A DNA stretch of 64,000 bases from Tritrichomonas musculus (taxonomy: Eukaryota; Parabasalia; Tritrichomonadida; Tritrichomonadidae): NCBI GenBank assembly GCA_039105265.1, contig JAPFFF010000004.1:2232001-2296000 (forward strand). The letters are read 5' to 3'. The notes under the pieces were generated by a model. That model was not told where the DNA came from and did no database searches. It was given only the letters and a program-made list of their open reading frames with translations. The translations under genes and the position numbers were made by a program. Of this stretch, positions 1-8,626 are shown one piece after another (position 1 is the first letter of the stretch; each line of letters starts with the position of its first letter).

Positions 1-572
1 AGATATGCGCCTCCATATGTTTTTGGAATGCCTGCTGGCCAGTCATGGGATACCATAATCTGAGTATTATCTAATCCGAGAATTTGAAAATCAGAGAATG
101 CACGTATATGATAGCATTTGTGTAAGTCAAGTTGAGAACGGATTGGATAAATTTCATTTACTTTTTCAAAATAATAGTCAGGCTTATAAACACCACTAAT
201 CGCTGTAATTGGAACATCTCCAACGAGAAGAGAGTTAGCACGCCCAGTGTAAAAAATGTTAGGCGCAAGCCATCCGCCAAAAGGAAGCAAATGGAGTAAA
301 TCTGATGCTTCATGGTTCCCACCTACTACTATTGTCGGCCTAGGAATTTTCCTTTCGCCATTGTACAATTTATAAAATGTTCCTAGTTGGCGATATTTCA
401 ATGGAGCGGCAAACGAATTCAAATCCTCTTCAAATCTCATTGTTTGTGCATCTCCTGTTACTATAATCAAATCTATTTGATCTCCCTGTTGAATTAATTG
501 CTCAACAGTATCGCATAACAAATCCCATTCACCGTGTAAACAGCCAGTAACAAATATTTTAAGATTACTCAT
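1..572 (-). CDS. DBR1: RNA lariat debranching enzyme, 5' part (partial)
   Basis: Hydrolyses the 2'-5' branch of excised intron lariats in the nucleus. The first 190 codons are present and the gene runs off the left edge. The reading has the Dbr1 metallophosphoesterase signature in order: C11 and H13 (GCLHGE), D41 (TGDAQ), N86-H87 (GGNHEAS) and H176 (SHDWP), plus the family stretches KYRQLGTFYKLYNGE and PFGGWLAPNIFYTG. In Dbr1 enzymes these residues hold the active-site metals; the later His pair would lie outside the window. The ATG is at 572-570 and its first two bases come from the end of the inserted element at 571-1408, so the ancestral leader has been displaced. A working debranching enzyme fits a genome that still carries introns, such as the 25-nt one at 43810. 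The call is secure; whether this copy is expressed is unknown. Confidence 0.93.
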   Translation of the reverse strand, partial: MSNLKIFVTGCLHGEWDLLCDTVEQLIQQGDQIDLIIVTGDAQTMRFEEDLNSFAAPLKYRQLGTFYKLYNGERKIPRPTIVVGGNHEASDLLHLLPFGGWLAPNIFYTGRANSLLVGDVPITAISGVYKPDYYFEKVNEIYPIRSQLDLHKCYHIRAFSDFQILGLDNTQIMVSHDWPAGIPKTYGGAY

Positions 573-1408
573 AGGTGTGCTAAAATTTTGTAAAGTGTCA
601 GAAATTTAAATTTTACGGAGGATTGGTATGAATTTTAATTATAAACCTTTATATTTCTAATTATATTTATATTTATAATTTTTAAATAATTTTTACCATA
701 CATTTTTAAGATATTATATATTTTTCATCCGATAATTTTTTGAATGAAAACTTTAATTCAAAATTTTAGATTTGAATTATTCTTAGAAAGTTTCAATTGA
801 ATATTTGGCGGATAATTTTTTACTTATTATAAGCATACTCGGGGAAATTGGGGAAAAATATATTAAATTCTTCCATTTTGGTTTCTTTTATGACCTATGC
901 ATTATATCATAATTCATAATTTTCTTTTTGAAATTCAAATCGTATATGTTATTTATATTTATTATTAATATCCTTCATAATATGCAAGTTTATGGATAAT
1001 ATCATATTTTTATCTGATATTTTGCATAAAATTTTCATAAACTTCGATTTTTTCTGCTAGTTCATCAAAAATGATGTATTAGGCATAATATTCTTATTTT
1101 TTCTTAAATTCTTTGTATTCTTTGCCATCTTCAGTGGCTTTCATCATGTTTTTTAGTTATCTTTTTATAAATAGCAGCGATAAAATAATCATAGAAAAAT
1201 CCTATTTCCGACCAAAAATGCATTTAAAAAATTGTCTAAAAATAATTAAAAATATCTCAAAAATGTATGGTAAATCAAGATTTATTATTTAAAAAATAGT
1301 ATATATGCTATTAAATATTAATAATATATCATTATAGTTGCATTTGACCGTAAAAAATGATTTGAGTACTTTATTTTGACACTTTACAAAATTTAAGCAC
1401 ACCTATGA
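571..1408. mobile_element. 838-bp non-autonomous inverted-repeat DNA transposon with 8-bp target duplication
   Basis: The ends are inverted copies: 571-597 begins ATAGGTGTGCTAAAA and 1382-1408 is its reverse complement with one mismatch. Similarity continues imperfectly inwards, for example the TACCATACATTTTT stretch near 691-704 and its inverse near 1258-1271, giving foldback arms of roughly 140 bp. The flanks carry a perfect 8-bp direct duplication, GATTACTC, at 563-570 and 1409-1416. The interior is AT-rich with no credible open frame, so the element would need a transposase in trans. An 8-bp duplication fits hAT, and an hAT transposase relic lies at 17.9-18.2 kb, but a link between the two is inference. 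P or Merlin elements could also leave such a duplication. The intact duplication and near-identical ends suggest a recent insertion. Confidence 0.85.
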
Positions 1409-1649
1409 TTACTCATTTTTGAAAAATGATGGACATTTATGTTCTGAAAAAATTATGTAAAAATTTTTATCAAACATCACAGTGCAAAGCCTGGGCAATG
1501 ATGCTTTTGCAAATCCTATTATAATCATGTGAATGCAATCATTAATTTTGGGTTTAAGTATAAAAGCACGAACCAGATTTAATAATCGACTGGATTTAAG
1601 AAAATACCAATTGATGAACCATTGAATGGAAATCAATAATTGGCATTAA

Positions 1650-2064
1650 AAGGCACCCAATTTAATTGACCTTTATTGTCAAAGTATTTCTATGCATTTG
1701 TTAACATCGTGCAGCAACAACCAGACACATACCTTAGATCTTGTAATTTCTGGATTTTCAAAAAGAGATATATTTCCGTCTTTCAGTTATTCAATGTGAA
1801 TATCTGCTTGGTTGAAAGCAGACAATACCTCATCTATAATTCTAGATTTTATCCACGAATTAACTATTTTTTGAACATGCTTGACTTGCATTTATAGGGA
1901 TGAACAAGTAGGTTCAGAAATGGAAAAGCTTTCTGAAATGAACATTTGTCTAAGGAACTATCTGATGAATGAAGTGCAAATCCATCTAAAAGAAGTACAG
2001 TTTTGTAGTAATAACCATACTTTTTCCACCTTTTATTAAATTTGATCATACTTTTTTTGACCAA
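1650..2064 (-). pseudogene. Degraded DDE (mariner/pogo-like) transposase relic
   Basis: On the minus strand short open stretches read VLLLDGFALHSSD and then LNLLVHPYKCKSS, which recalls the catalytic LLLDG-H...LPPHSSH block of pogo/Tigger-type DDE transposases. After an interruption come SAFNQADIHIE and LKDGNISLFENPEI, similar to the C-terminal tail of the same group. Several in-frame stops and shifts break the reading, so nothing functional remains. Family assignment rests on short motifs only and could be wrong within the Tc1/mariner/pogo superfamily. Confidence 0.4.
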
Positions 2065-2616
2065 TAAGTATTTTTTTTGAGTTTATTACACAGTTCTCAT
2101 GAAACATATGTTATTTAAATTTCTCCCTACTTCTTTTTAATTCTAACTTTTAGAACCAGTCCTCATCTGAAAAATCGCAATTTCTTAATATATTTGCAGA
2201 TTTTCCATATTGAGTGATCCTTTCAAGAAGTTTTATCTCATTTGGAAAACTTTATGCTAACACATGTTGCTGACTTCTCACTGAAACTTATTGGAGATAG
2301 CATGCAAAATTTTTATGTGAAGAGGGTTTTTCCATTACCAATCCTCTACTTTAAGATAGAAAGTCTCAATATGAATTAAAATGATGAATAAATATTTTCA
2401 AAAACACTATTAAAATAAATTTAACCAAACCAAGCAATTTTAAATTATATGAAAATATCATAAAATATTTTTTTAATTGAGATAAGTTGAAATCAAAATA
2501 GGAAAATGCTTTATTACTATTTCACAAAATTTAGCTTTGCCAAATATAATAGTTTTCAAAAATTTCTATGCTTATTTTTTCATAATTCAAAAAATTACGT
2601 TATATTATAAATTTTA
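2065..2616. other. AT-rich spacer
   Basis: No coding frame, RNA gene or clear repeat is seen. It forms the 5' flank of the DRC12-like gene. Confidence 0.5.
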
Positions 2617-3228
2617 ATGCCTGGTAAGAGATCAAAAGGCCCGCCAACTAAAATGCCAGCTGCACCAGATCCAAGAACTGAAATGCGTCTTCAATCAGAG
2701 AACTTGGCACGTGAAATTGAAAGAAAACAAAATCAAAAGTTATCATTATCTCAATCAAAAAAGACAACAGAAAAGAAATTAAGTAATGTTAAAGTTGATC
2801 AAGAACAAGTGCTTAAAGACACTTATGAAGTTGTTGGTGATATTACTCGTGAATTCAAAGTTCAACAAAATGATTATCGACAGCAAATAGAAGCTCTACA
2901 AAATTATGTTGCCGAACTCGAAAAGAAACTAGCAGCAACTCAAATGAAAATCAGAAACACTCGTGATAAATTTGAAAGACAAAGAGCGCAAAAAGATGAT
3001 ATTATTCAAAAAAATATTATTAAATCAGAACAAATGGCTCAAGAGTTTCGTGACATGCTTAAAGGAACGCTTGTTAAAATGAGTGACAGAATTGAAATGT
3101 CTCGTGAATCTGATGACAATCAACAAGCTGACAATACAAATTCTAATGCTCCAAATCCAAATCCCCAATCAGAAGCACCTGTAGAATCTCCCCCGGATAA
3201 TGGAAATCTTCAAAATACTACTTCCTGA
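2617..3228 (+). CDS. DRC12: Coiled-coil protein like DRC12/CCDC153 (nexin-dynein regulatory complex)
   Basis: A 203-residue, mostly helical protein. A basic N-terminus (PGKRSKGPPTK) is followed by continuous heptad-like coiled coil from about residue 20 to 160 and an Asn/Pro-rich tail. The order VVGDITREFK, then IEALQNYVAELEKKL, then AQEFRDMLKGTLVKMSDRIE matches the layout of CCDC153/DRC12, where a D-T-R-x-(Y/F)-K segment precedes the coil and an M-x-x-x-(Y/F)-x-x-x-L-x-x-x-L-x-K-(L/M) segment closes it. That family builds the nexin link between axonemal doublets and is expected in a multi-flagellated cell. The next gene encodes a CatSper-like channel. The ATG at 2617 is the first in frame. 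A generic coiled-coil protein is the alternative. Confidence 0.62.
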   Translation: MPGKRSKGPPTKMPAAPDPRTEMRLQSENLAREIERKQNQKLSLSQSKKTTEKKLSNVKVDQEQVLKDTYEVVGDITREFKVQQNDYRQQIEALQNYVAELEKKLAATQMKIRNTRDKFERQRAQKDDIIQKNIIKSEQMAQEFRDMLKGTLVKMSDRIEMSRESDDNQQADNTNSNAPNPNPQSEAPVESPPDNGNLQNTTS

Positions 3229-4107
3229 TATATTTTATTTTGACTGTCCATTTTTTATTATAAATTATTTTATTATTAACTGTCCTTTGATTTTTATCTT
3301 TTTGCTTTTATTTTTTAATCTTTCTATTTTCATATGATTGCAGTTCTTTTTATCCATTCATTCACAATATTATGAATATATCAAACGCAAATGTTCTAAA
3401 TGCAAATATCATAAACATTAATGTTATTTGTATTCGTACGATTTGCAACAGAACCTATATATTAAAATAGAATCAATTCTCTTCTTGTACAAAAAAACAT
3501 TAAATTTTTTGTGAAGAAATACGTTTTTGTAAACCACTGAAAAAAAATTTTATTTCAGATATGATAAAATAAAGGCGTTTCTTGAACGATTTGGTCGATA
3601 AAAACAAAACATGTCAGTGTTGTATATCGATACTATCAAGTAGCTATTATTTTTACCATAAAATGCTGATATTACTTTCTCTAACCGCCGGTAAAAGTGC
3701 ATATTGATAAAAAAGTTGGAAATTTGATATACTATTTTAATATATATCTTAGTCATTGCATTAATAGTAAATAAAATTAATTCTCTTTAAAATTTGATGT
3801 TATTTATTAATTGTAATTCTTCAGTATATCGGGGGTTTTGGTGTATCGAAGTACTATTTTATCGATAAAAAAAAATATTGAGTTTTACAGAATACTGGGA
3901 TTTTTTTGTGGATCGATAAACATCCTTGGAACATGTGTTGAAATCAAAGTAATAAACCAGATAACAAAGTTTATTAATCATTTCATTGGTTTAAATTAAT
4001 GACGTGTTTTATTCTCACAAAAAATTGAATGTCCTTTGATACAAGACATTATCAATTTTGCTAAATTCAATAAGTTATATCAAATTTTTAAAATAAAATT
4101 TGAAATT
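3229..4107. other. AT-rich spacer with scattered ATCGATA-type motifs
   Basis: No credible gene. Several TATCGATA/ATCGATAAA motifs occur between about 3588 and 3920, some in opposite orientation, but I cannot define element ends. The frame of the downstream channel is open upstream of its ATG without another ATG. Confidence 0.4.
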
Positions 4108-5295
4108 ATGATTCTAAAAAGCTTTTACAAACGACTTAAGAACCTTTGTTCCCATAATAAAGAAAGAGAAGATGCGATTAAAAAGCGAGGCGTTATAATT
4201 TATACAGTTTATGATAATTTTAGTTTTCATCAATTTTTTGTCAAGACAGCCGAATCAAATATTTTTGAATATATTATGATGGGAATCATTATTGCAAATA
4301 CAATTTGTTGCACATTCTCAGCTGAATACGAAGTGAAACACAATGGTGAGGACCTCGATATTTTAAACATTTTCGAAATATTCTTTGTTTCTGCTTACAC
4401 AGTTGAATTCTTTATTAAAATAGTTGCTTTTCCTCTTAGATATTGGTTTAATCCATGGAATATATTTGATTTTATTGTACTCGTTATTTCATTCTTACCA
4501 TATTTTGGAGATCTTGCAAACTTAAGTTTTCTTCGAGTTGTTAGAGCTATACGACTAATGCGTCTCATTAGATCATTTAAAGATCTAAATGTTTTATTGG
4601 GATCTCTCGGCAAAACATTTTCTTCTTCGCTTAATTTAATTGTTATGCTTTTTATATTTATGCTAATCATTTCAATTACAGGACTTTACTTATTTGGACA
4701 AGGCGTTCCTGATCCGTGGGGTAATCTTGGATCTGCATTATTAAGCATTTTTGCAATTACAACAGCTGATGCTTGGGCAGTTTATCAAGATGATCTAGAT
4801 GAAGTTTTTGGAGAAGTGTCAAGATTTTTTTCTGTTTTTGTTATATTATTCCTTGGAATTATATTTTCTAGTTTGGTTGTTGCTTCAGTTACCGATGGAT
4901 TCTCTGAATCAGCTGAAGCTCAAAGGAAGAAAACTTCTAAAGAATTATTAAAAAAGAATTCAAAATACTCCGACAAAGTGAAAAGAGACGAATATCAAAA
5001 AAAAACGAAGCAATTTGCAAAAGCAAAAGAAGATGCTGTTCACTATAGCGATTTACTCAATGATTCAGAAATTGTGTCCAATTTGGACAATAAAGGACAA
5101 ATTGACCCTCAAAAAAATATTTTTGAGAATCCTCAATGGATGAATTCTTTGAAATTGATATTATTTGAACTTCAAAAAGACAATAATCGAAAAAAGAAAC
5201 TTTATAATGAAATGTTTAGAAAGATTCTTGAAATGTCAGATTTCACAAATTCCCCTCAGAAAAAAAAAGATTTCCAAGATCAACTGAAAACTTAA
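4108..5295 (+). CDS. One-domain voltage-gated cation channel, CatSper-like
   Basis: A 395-residue channel subunit with one six-helix repeat, so four would make a pore. After a basic N-terminus come S1 (EYIMMGIIIANTI), S2 (IFEIFFVSAYTVEFFIK), S3 (FDFIVLVISFLPYF), an S4 sensor with arginine at about every third position (FLRVVRAIRLMRLIRS), S5, a pore loop and S6. The pore reads AITTADAWAVYQD with T219, D221 and W223, which fits the T-x-D-x-W calcium filter of CatSper subunits better than the LESW filter of bacterial sodium channels. The C-terminus is lysine-rich and helical. CatSper channels gate calcium in flagella, and the upstream neighbour is a probable axonemal protein. The start is placed at the ATG at 4108; the frame is open upstream without ATG. 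The channel class is firm, the CatSper label is inference. Confidence 0.8.
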   Translation: MILKSFYKRLKNLCSHNKEREDAIKKRGVIIYTVYDNFSFHQFFVKTAESNIFEYIMMGIIIANTICCTFSAEYEVKHNGEDLDILNIFEIFFVSAYTVEFFIKIVAFPLRYWFNPWNIFDFIVLVISFLPYFGDLANLSFLRVVRAIRLMRLIRSFKDLNVLLGSLGKTFSSSLNLIVMLFIFMLIISITGLYLFGQGVPDPWGNLGSALLSIFAITTADAWAVYQDDLDEVFGEVSRFFSVFVILFLGIIFSSLVVASVTDGFSESAEAQRKKTSKELLKKNSKYSDKVKRDEYQKKTKQFAKAKEDAVHYSDLLNDSEIVSNLDNKGQIDPQKNIFENPQWMNSLKLILFELQKDNNRKKKLYNEMFRKILEMSDFTNSPQKKKDFQDQLKT

Positions 5296-5488
5296 TAACT
5301 TTTTTGAAAGGAGTTGTTATCGCCGTATGATATTTTGTTGTTTATTAATTCTTTTAAAAAATGATAAGTTTTATAAAAAAAAAAAAAAAAAAAAGATGGT
5401 ATGATTTAATAATATTTATTAAAAGAAGAAGAAAAAAATACAATCACTAGTAAACCATTTGAATATCAGATCAAATATCGGGATTTTT

Positions 5489-6439
5489 TTAAACTGTCTT
5501 ATTTAGGAAGGCAACAAACGATGGAAGCTTTTGGATATTAGGAATATCTTGTAAATCTTTCATTCTTGTTGCTATTGTATCTTTCTTTGGTCCAACTTTC
5601 TCGCTTATTTCTTCAAATGTTCTATGGTCTTTTGGATCTGGGCTTTTGCTGGTAACGTATGCAATGATGGTGGCAACTTTGGTATTAGGATGTAAACTTT
5701 CACCAAAGCCTAATTCTCTTAAATATCTTGCAGTATCATAGCAAACGGTAGTTACATCTTTTGAAAGATTTAAGGCGTGACAATATCGTTTCAGCAAATT
5801 TTCCCAATAATTTTGAACGTTTTCAAGGGATTTTAGGTGCTTTATAGTCTCCATTTCTTTATCCATTTCCCTTTTTGATAAGTTATCTGTAAATGCGAGA
5901 ATTTCTTTCATTGTTTTAGGATATCCTTCAGCTTGGCATGCATAGAATATGCATGCAACGTTGAGTGCTTCACCTCTCTTTTTTTTAACGAGGTCTGCAT
6001 CAAAAGCTTCTTTGTAAAGTTCACATGCACGATCAGAAATTGCTTTTGATAATTGTAATTGCCCACAAAGGTTTCTAATACTACGAACATGATGCTTAAG
6101 CTTTGCTTTTTTGGGATCTTGTTGAATTCTTTGATTAATTCGAGCCATTTTTTTTGACTTAGCTGAACCATCATATTCAATGCCTGTAAATAATTCTTCG
6201 ACCATTTCATCACCTGCATTACTAGAACGTGATTTATCTTTAACACCATGATCTATCGCAAATTGTCTGTATTCAGATGTTTCATCAATATAAGGAAAAT
6301 CGGAAACGTATCCGCAGTTTGAGCAGTAATATTCACCTGTTCGAGGCGATTCTTTTATAACATGCTCTCTACCACAATTGGGACATTTCTCTTTTTGTAT
6401 TAAATCTCTCGTCATAGCGTTCAGTTGTTGCTGATTCAT
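5489..6439 (-). CDS. GTF2B: Transcription initiation factor IIB
   Basis: A 316-residue TFIIB, the bridge between TBP/promoter DNA and RNA polymerase II. The N-terminal zinc ribbon has C19-x2-C22 and C39-x2-C42, followed by the B-reader/linker region (about 48-90) and two cyclin folds (about 105-200 and 210-310). The cyclin repeats contain GEALNVACIFYACQAEGYPKT and HPNTKVATIIAYVTS, both typical of TFIIB. Length matches the family. A TCAATT motif lies about 16 bases upstream of the ATG on the coding strand, reminiscent of the trichomonad initiator placed just before start codons. BRF1 or an archaeal-type TFB is less likely given the size and lack of a long C-terminal extension. Confidence 0.93.
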   Translation of the reverse strand: MNQQQLNAMTRDLIQKEKCPNCGREHVIKESPRTGEYYCSNCGYVSDFPYIDETSEYRQFAIDHGVKDKSRSSNAGDEMVEELFTGIEYDGSAKSKKMARINQRIQQDPKKAKLKHHVRSIRNLCGQLQLSKAISDRACELYKEAFDADLVKKKRGEALNVACIFYACQAEGYPKTMKEILAFTDNLSKREMDKEMETIKHLKSLENVQNYWENLLKRYCHALNLSKDVTTVCYDTARYLRELGFGESLHPNTKVATIIAYVTSKSPDPKDHRTFEEISEKVGPKKDTIATRMKDLQDIPNIQKLPSFVAFLNKTV

Positions 6440-6690
6440 TATAATAATTGAATGTGAGTGATATAAAAAATGAAAAAATTTTGGTAGACAATTATAAACA
6501 ATGTTGAATACAATTTGAATACTTTACTTGATCGTTAAAATTTTTTATATCTCAATTTTTGTTCGTTACATCGAGTTTGCATTCAAAATTTGGTCTAAGT
6601 TTTAAAAAATAAAATAAAATTTTGTAAATAATATTTTTTATTAAAGAAATTTGTTTGTAGAGATATTTAGCAATTGTATAATAAGAAATG
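6440..6690. other. Promoter-side spacer of TFIIB
   Basis: AT-rich with no gene seen. It runs into the first copy of the tandem repeat. Confidence 0.4.
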
Positions 6691-7080
6691 AGGTGTAAAA
6701 TGGCGTTTCTGCTTTTGTTTGAGGGAGTTTGTTGAAGAAAATAAGAAGAATTTGTGTTAGAAAAAGGAGTGAAAATAGGTTATAACGTAAAGACTTATTA
6801 TTCAATAAATATTGTGATGCATATAGCGCTTTTGACTGCGTCTAAAGAGGTTTGTAAGGCGTAATGAGGAATAATATTGGGGAAAAAATAACATTTGTAG
6901 GGATAAGTTGTGATATGAAGAAATTTTGTTTAATAAAACATTCAATGCAAAATGGCGTTTCTACTTTTGTTTGAGGAAGTTTGTTGAACAAGATAAGAAT
7001 AACCTGTTGAAAAATAGAGTGTAGAAATAAGTTATAGTATAAAAAAGTATTATTCAATAAAGATTATGATGCATGTACAC
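6691..7080. repeat. Two direct copies of a ~138-bp unit, 252-bp period
   Basis: Copy 1 (about 6691-6828) and copy 2 (about 6943-7080) share AAAATGGCGTTTCT, CTTTTGTTTGAGG, AGTTTGTTGAA, TTATTCAATAAA and TGATGCAT in the same order and spacing. The matching TGGCG and TGATGC blocks are each exactly 252 bp apart. The DNA between the copies is only weakly similar. The array ends right where the fibre-gene cassette begins. It could be a subterminal repeat of that element or an older satellite fragment. Confidence 0.7.
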
Positions 7081-7225
7081 AGGTTAGGAGTGATTTAAAT
7101 GTAGTTGCTAATAACTAGGACAAACAAAGGTTATTCGATATCTTCAAGACCCTGTACCACTTCCAACACCCGAGCCTGACCCATTTTTAGCTGAGGTTGG
7201 TTATTCGAACCTGGGAGATTTATTG

Positions 7226-7828
7226 ATGAATGTCATAAAGAATGAAAGAACTAACATGACAACAAAGAGATTCTTATATGAGGCTTTTAATGAATCTAAC
7301 TTTAAAAATTTCGTATCAAGGATATCTCAATACCATTGGAATCTAGATAAATTGTCAGTAAAAAGAATAGGATATAGATACAAAGGGTGTACAGACTTGG
7401 TTGAGGAAGACCAAATTATTGAAGTAAGTAGCCCATGTGAATTCCTTGATATATATACAAGATACTACTTAGAAAATTACAAACACACTCCTCAAATACT
7501 TCAATATTTGCTGTTTTCGAGTGTACTAGATTTAGGTATCTCAAAAGCAATAGTAGATGTATTAATACCAATCTTTGAAAATGACCATAGAGGACATCTC
7601 AGGTATAGTGATAGATATGAAGAATGGGTGTACTTTCCAGAAGAGAATTCATATCTACATATGCCAACAAATGAAATGTTATACCGTAATAGAGAATATA
7701 ATGCAGAATTGGGTCAATATGTAGCTTGGAATATTGTAGATGAAGAATGGCAAGAACATGGATATGACTTCCAAGATGATAATTGGATTCATGATGAATT
7801 ATTAGATTCTCCTGACAATATAATATGA
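7226..7828 (+). CDS. Cassette gene 1: hypothetical acidic protein
   Basis: About 200 residues with no family I recognise. The frame is open upstream of the first ATG through a proline-rich stretch (DPVPLPTPEPDP), so the recorded start may be internal. The protein is rich in Tyr, Glu and Asp, with several aromatic-acidic blocks (RYEEWVYFPEEN, WNIVDEEWQEHGYDF). It ends three bases before the next frame, which points to a phage-like or virus-like transcription unit. Part of the fossil cassette. Confidence 0.45.
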   Translation: MNVIKNERTNMTTKRFLYEAFNESNFKNFVSRISQYHWNLDKLSVKRIGYRYKGCTDLVEEDQIIEVSSPCEFLDIYTRYYLENYKHTPQILQYLLFSSVLDLGISKAIVDVLIPIFENDHRGHLRYSDRYEEWVYFPEENSYLHMPTNEMLYRNREYNAELGQYVAWNIVDEEWQEHGYDFQDDNWIHDELLDSPDNII

Positions 7829-7831
7829 GAT

Positions 7832-8590
7832 ATGACACATGAAGAATGGGTTATTTTATCACAACATTTGGACTGGATTGGTGGATGGCGAACACAAAAC
7901 ACCCCAGCAGTAAGTGCAAGAAATAATTTTGTTCAGGTTTTTGGAGAAATAGTTTGGAATGAAGATAAAAGGCAATGGGTTTGGGAACCAAAAGATGACC
8001 CATCTCCAAAGGCGTTATCAATCGAAAATACAAAAGAAGTCAAAACAGATAACTCTTCCGCAGTAGCAATACCTGACTTTGTCAGAAGGTTTGATAAATT
8101 CGAGGATGTATTAAAATGTTATGGTGTTCAAATATCGAAATTTAATCCATCATTAGACCCGGTTAAACCAGTACTTGGTAAATATATTATAAAGGGTGAT
8201 TTAGAAGTAAATGGGAAAATAATATGTGATTCTATTCCAAGTGGAGGTACCTCGAGTGGAGGTATAACAACAACTGATTGGTCACTTGAAACAGGATACC
8301 CTGATTATTATTTAACTAATCAAGATATTCGACAAATACCACATGGGATAGGTGATAAACATTTTAATGCTTTCCGAATTGTTTTACGAAAAGAGTTAAA
8401 AGATGCAATAGAAACGATAACAGATGAAACAATAATATTTAAGATAATACTTCGAACAGATTCTTTATATTATGATGATAATAAATACTTTGAGGAAATA
8501 TATATAAAAGTCATAAATGGTGTTATTCTATGTCCAGTTATATCCTATAATAGTGAAACACGAAGATGTACATTATCAAATAATGCATAA
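7832..8590 (+). CDS. Cassette gene 2: protein related to the front part of cassette gene 5
   Basis: About 250 residues. The middle reads IIKGDLEVNGKIICDS and then a Gly/Ser/Thr-rich hinge (SGGTSSGGITTTD), a style common in tail-fibre or spike subunits. The last third (FRIVLRKEL..., IFKIILRTDSLYYDD, EEIYIKVINGVILCP) parallels residues of the front part of the protein at 10743-12605 (NIFKVVLRKNIVYD, KEFFIYVKDGQVYSP). It belongs to the fossil cassette and is not expected to act alone. Confidence 0.45.
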   Translation: MTHEEWVILSQHLDWIGGWRTQNTPAVSARNNFVQVFGEIVWNEDKRQWVWEPKDDPSPKALSIENTKEVKTDNSSAVAIPDFVRRFDKFEDVLKCYGVQISKFNPSLDPVKPVLGKYIIKGDLEVNGKIICDSIPSGGTSSGGITTTDWSLETGYPDYYLTNQDIRQIPHGIGDKHFNAFRIVLRKELKDAIETITDETIIFKIILRTDSLYYDDNKYFEEIYIKVINGVILCPVISYNSETRRCTLSNNA

Positions 8591-8626
8591 AATGAACTTG
8601 ATGTTGCAGAAGATTATTTATATATC

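Noticed and set aside
3588-3920. Possible MITE built on TATCGATA motifs
   Set aside because: Inverted matches are short and no target duplication or clear ends could be found.
4036-4107. Upstream extension of the channel gene from a TTG codon
   Set aside because: Nuclear genes here start at ATG; the first in-frame ATG is at 4108. The same reasoning moved the starts of the kinase (25741), GAP (21971), E2 (43391) and WD40 (49202) genes.
6842-7057. 71-codon minus-strand frame
   Set aside because: Lies across the tandem repeat, starts within low-complexity DNA and has no homologous motif.
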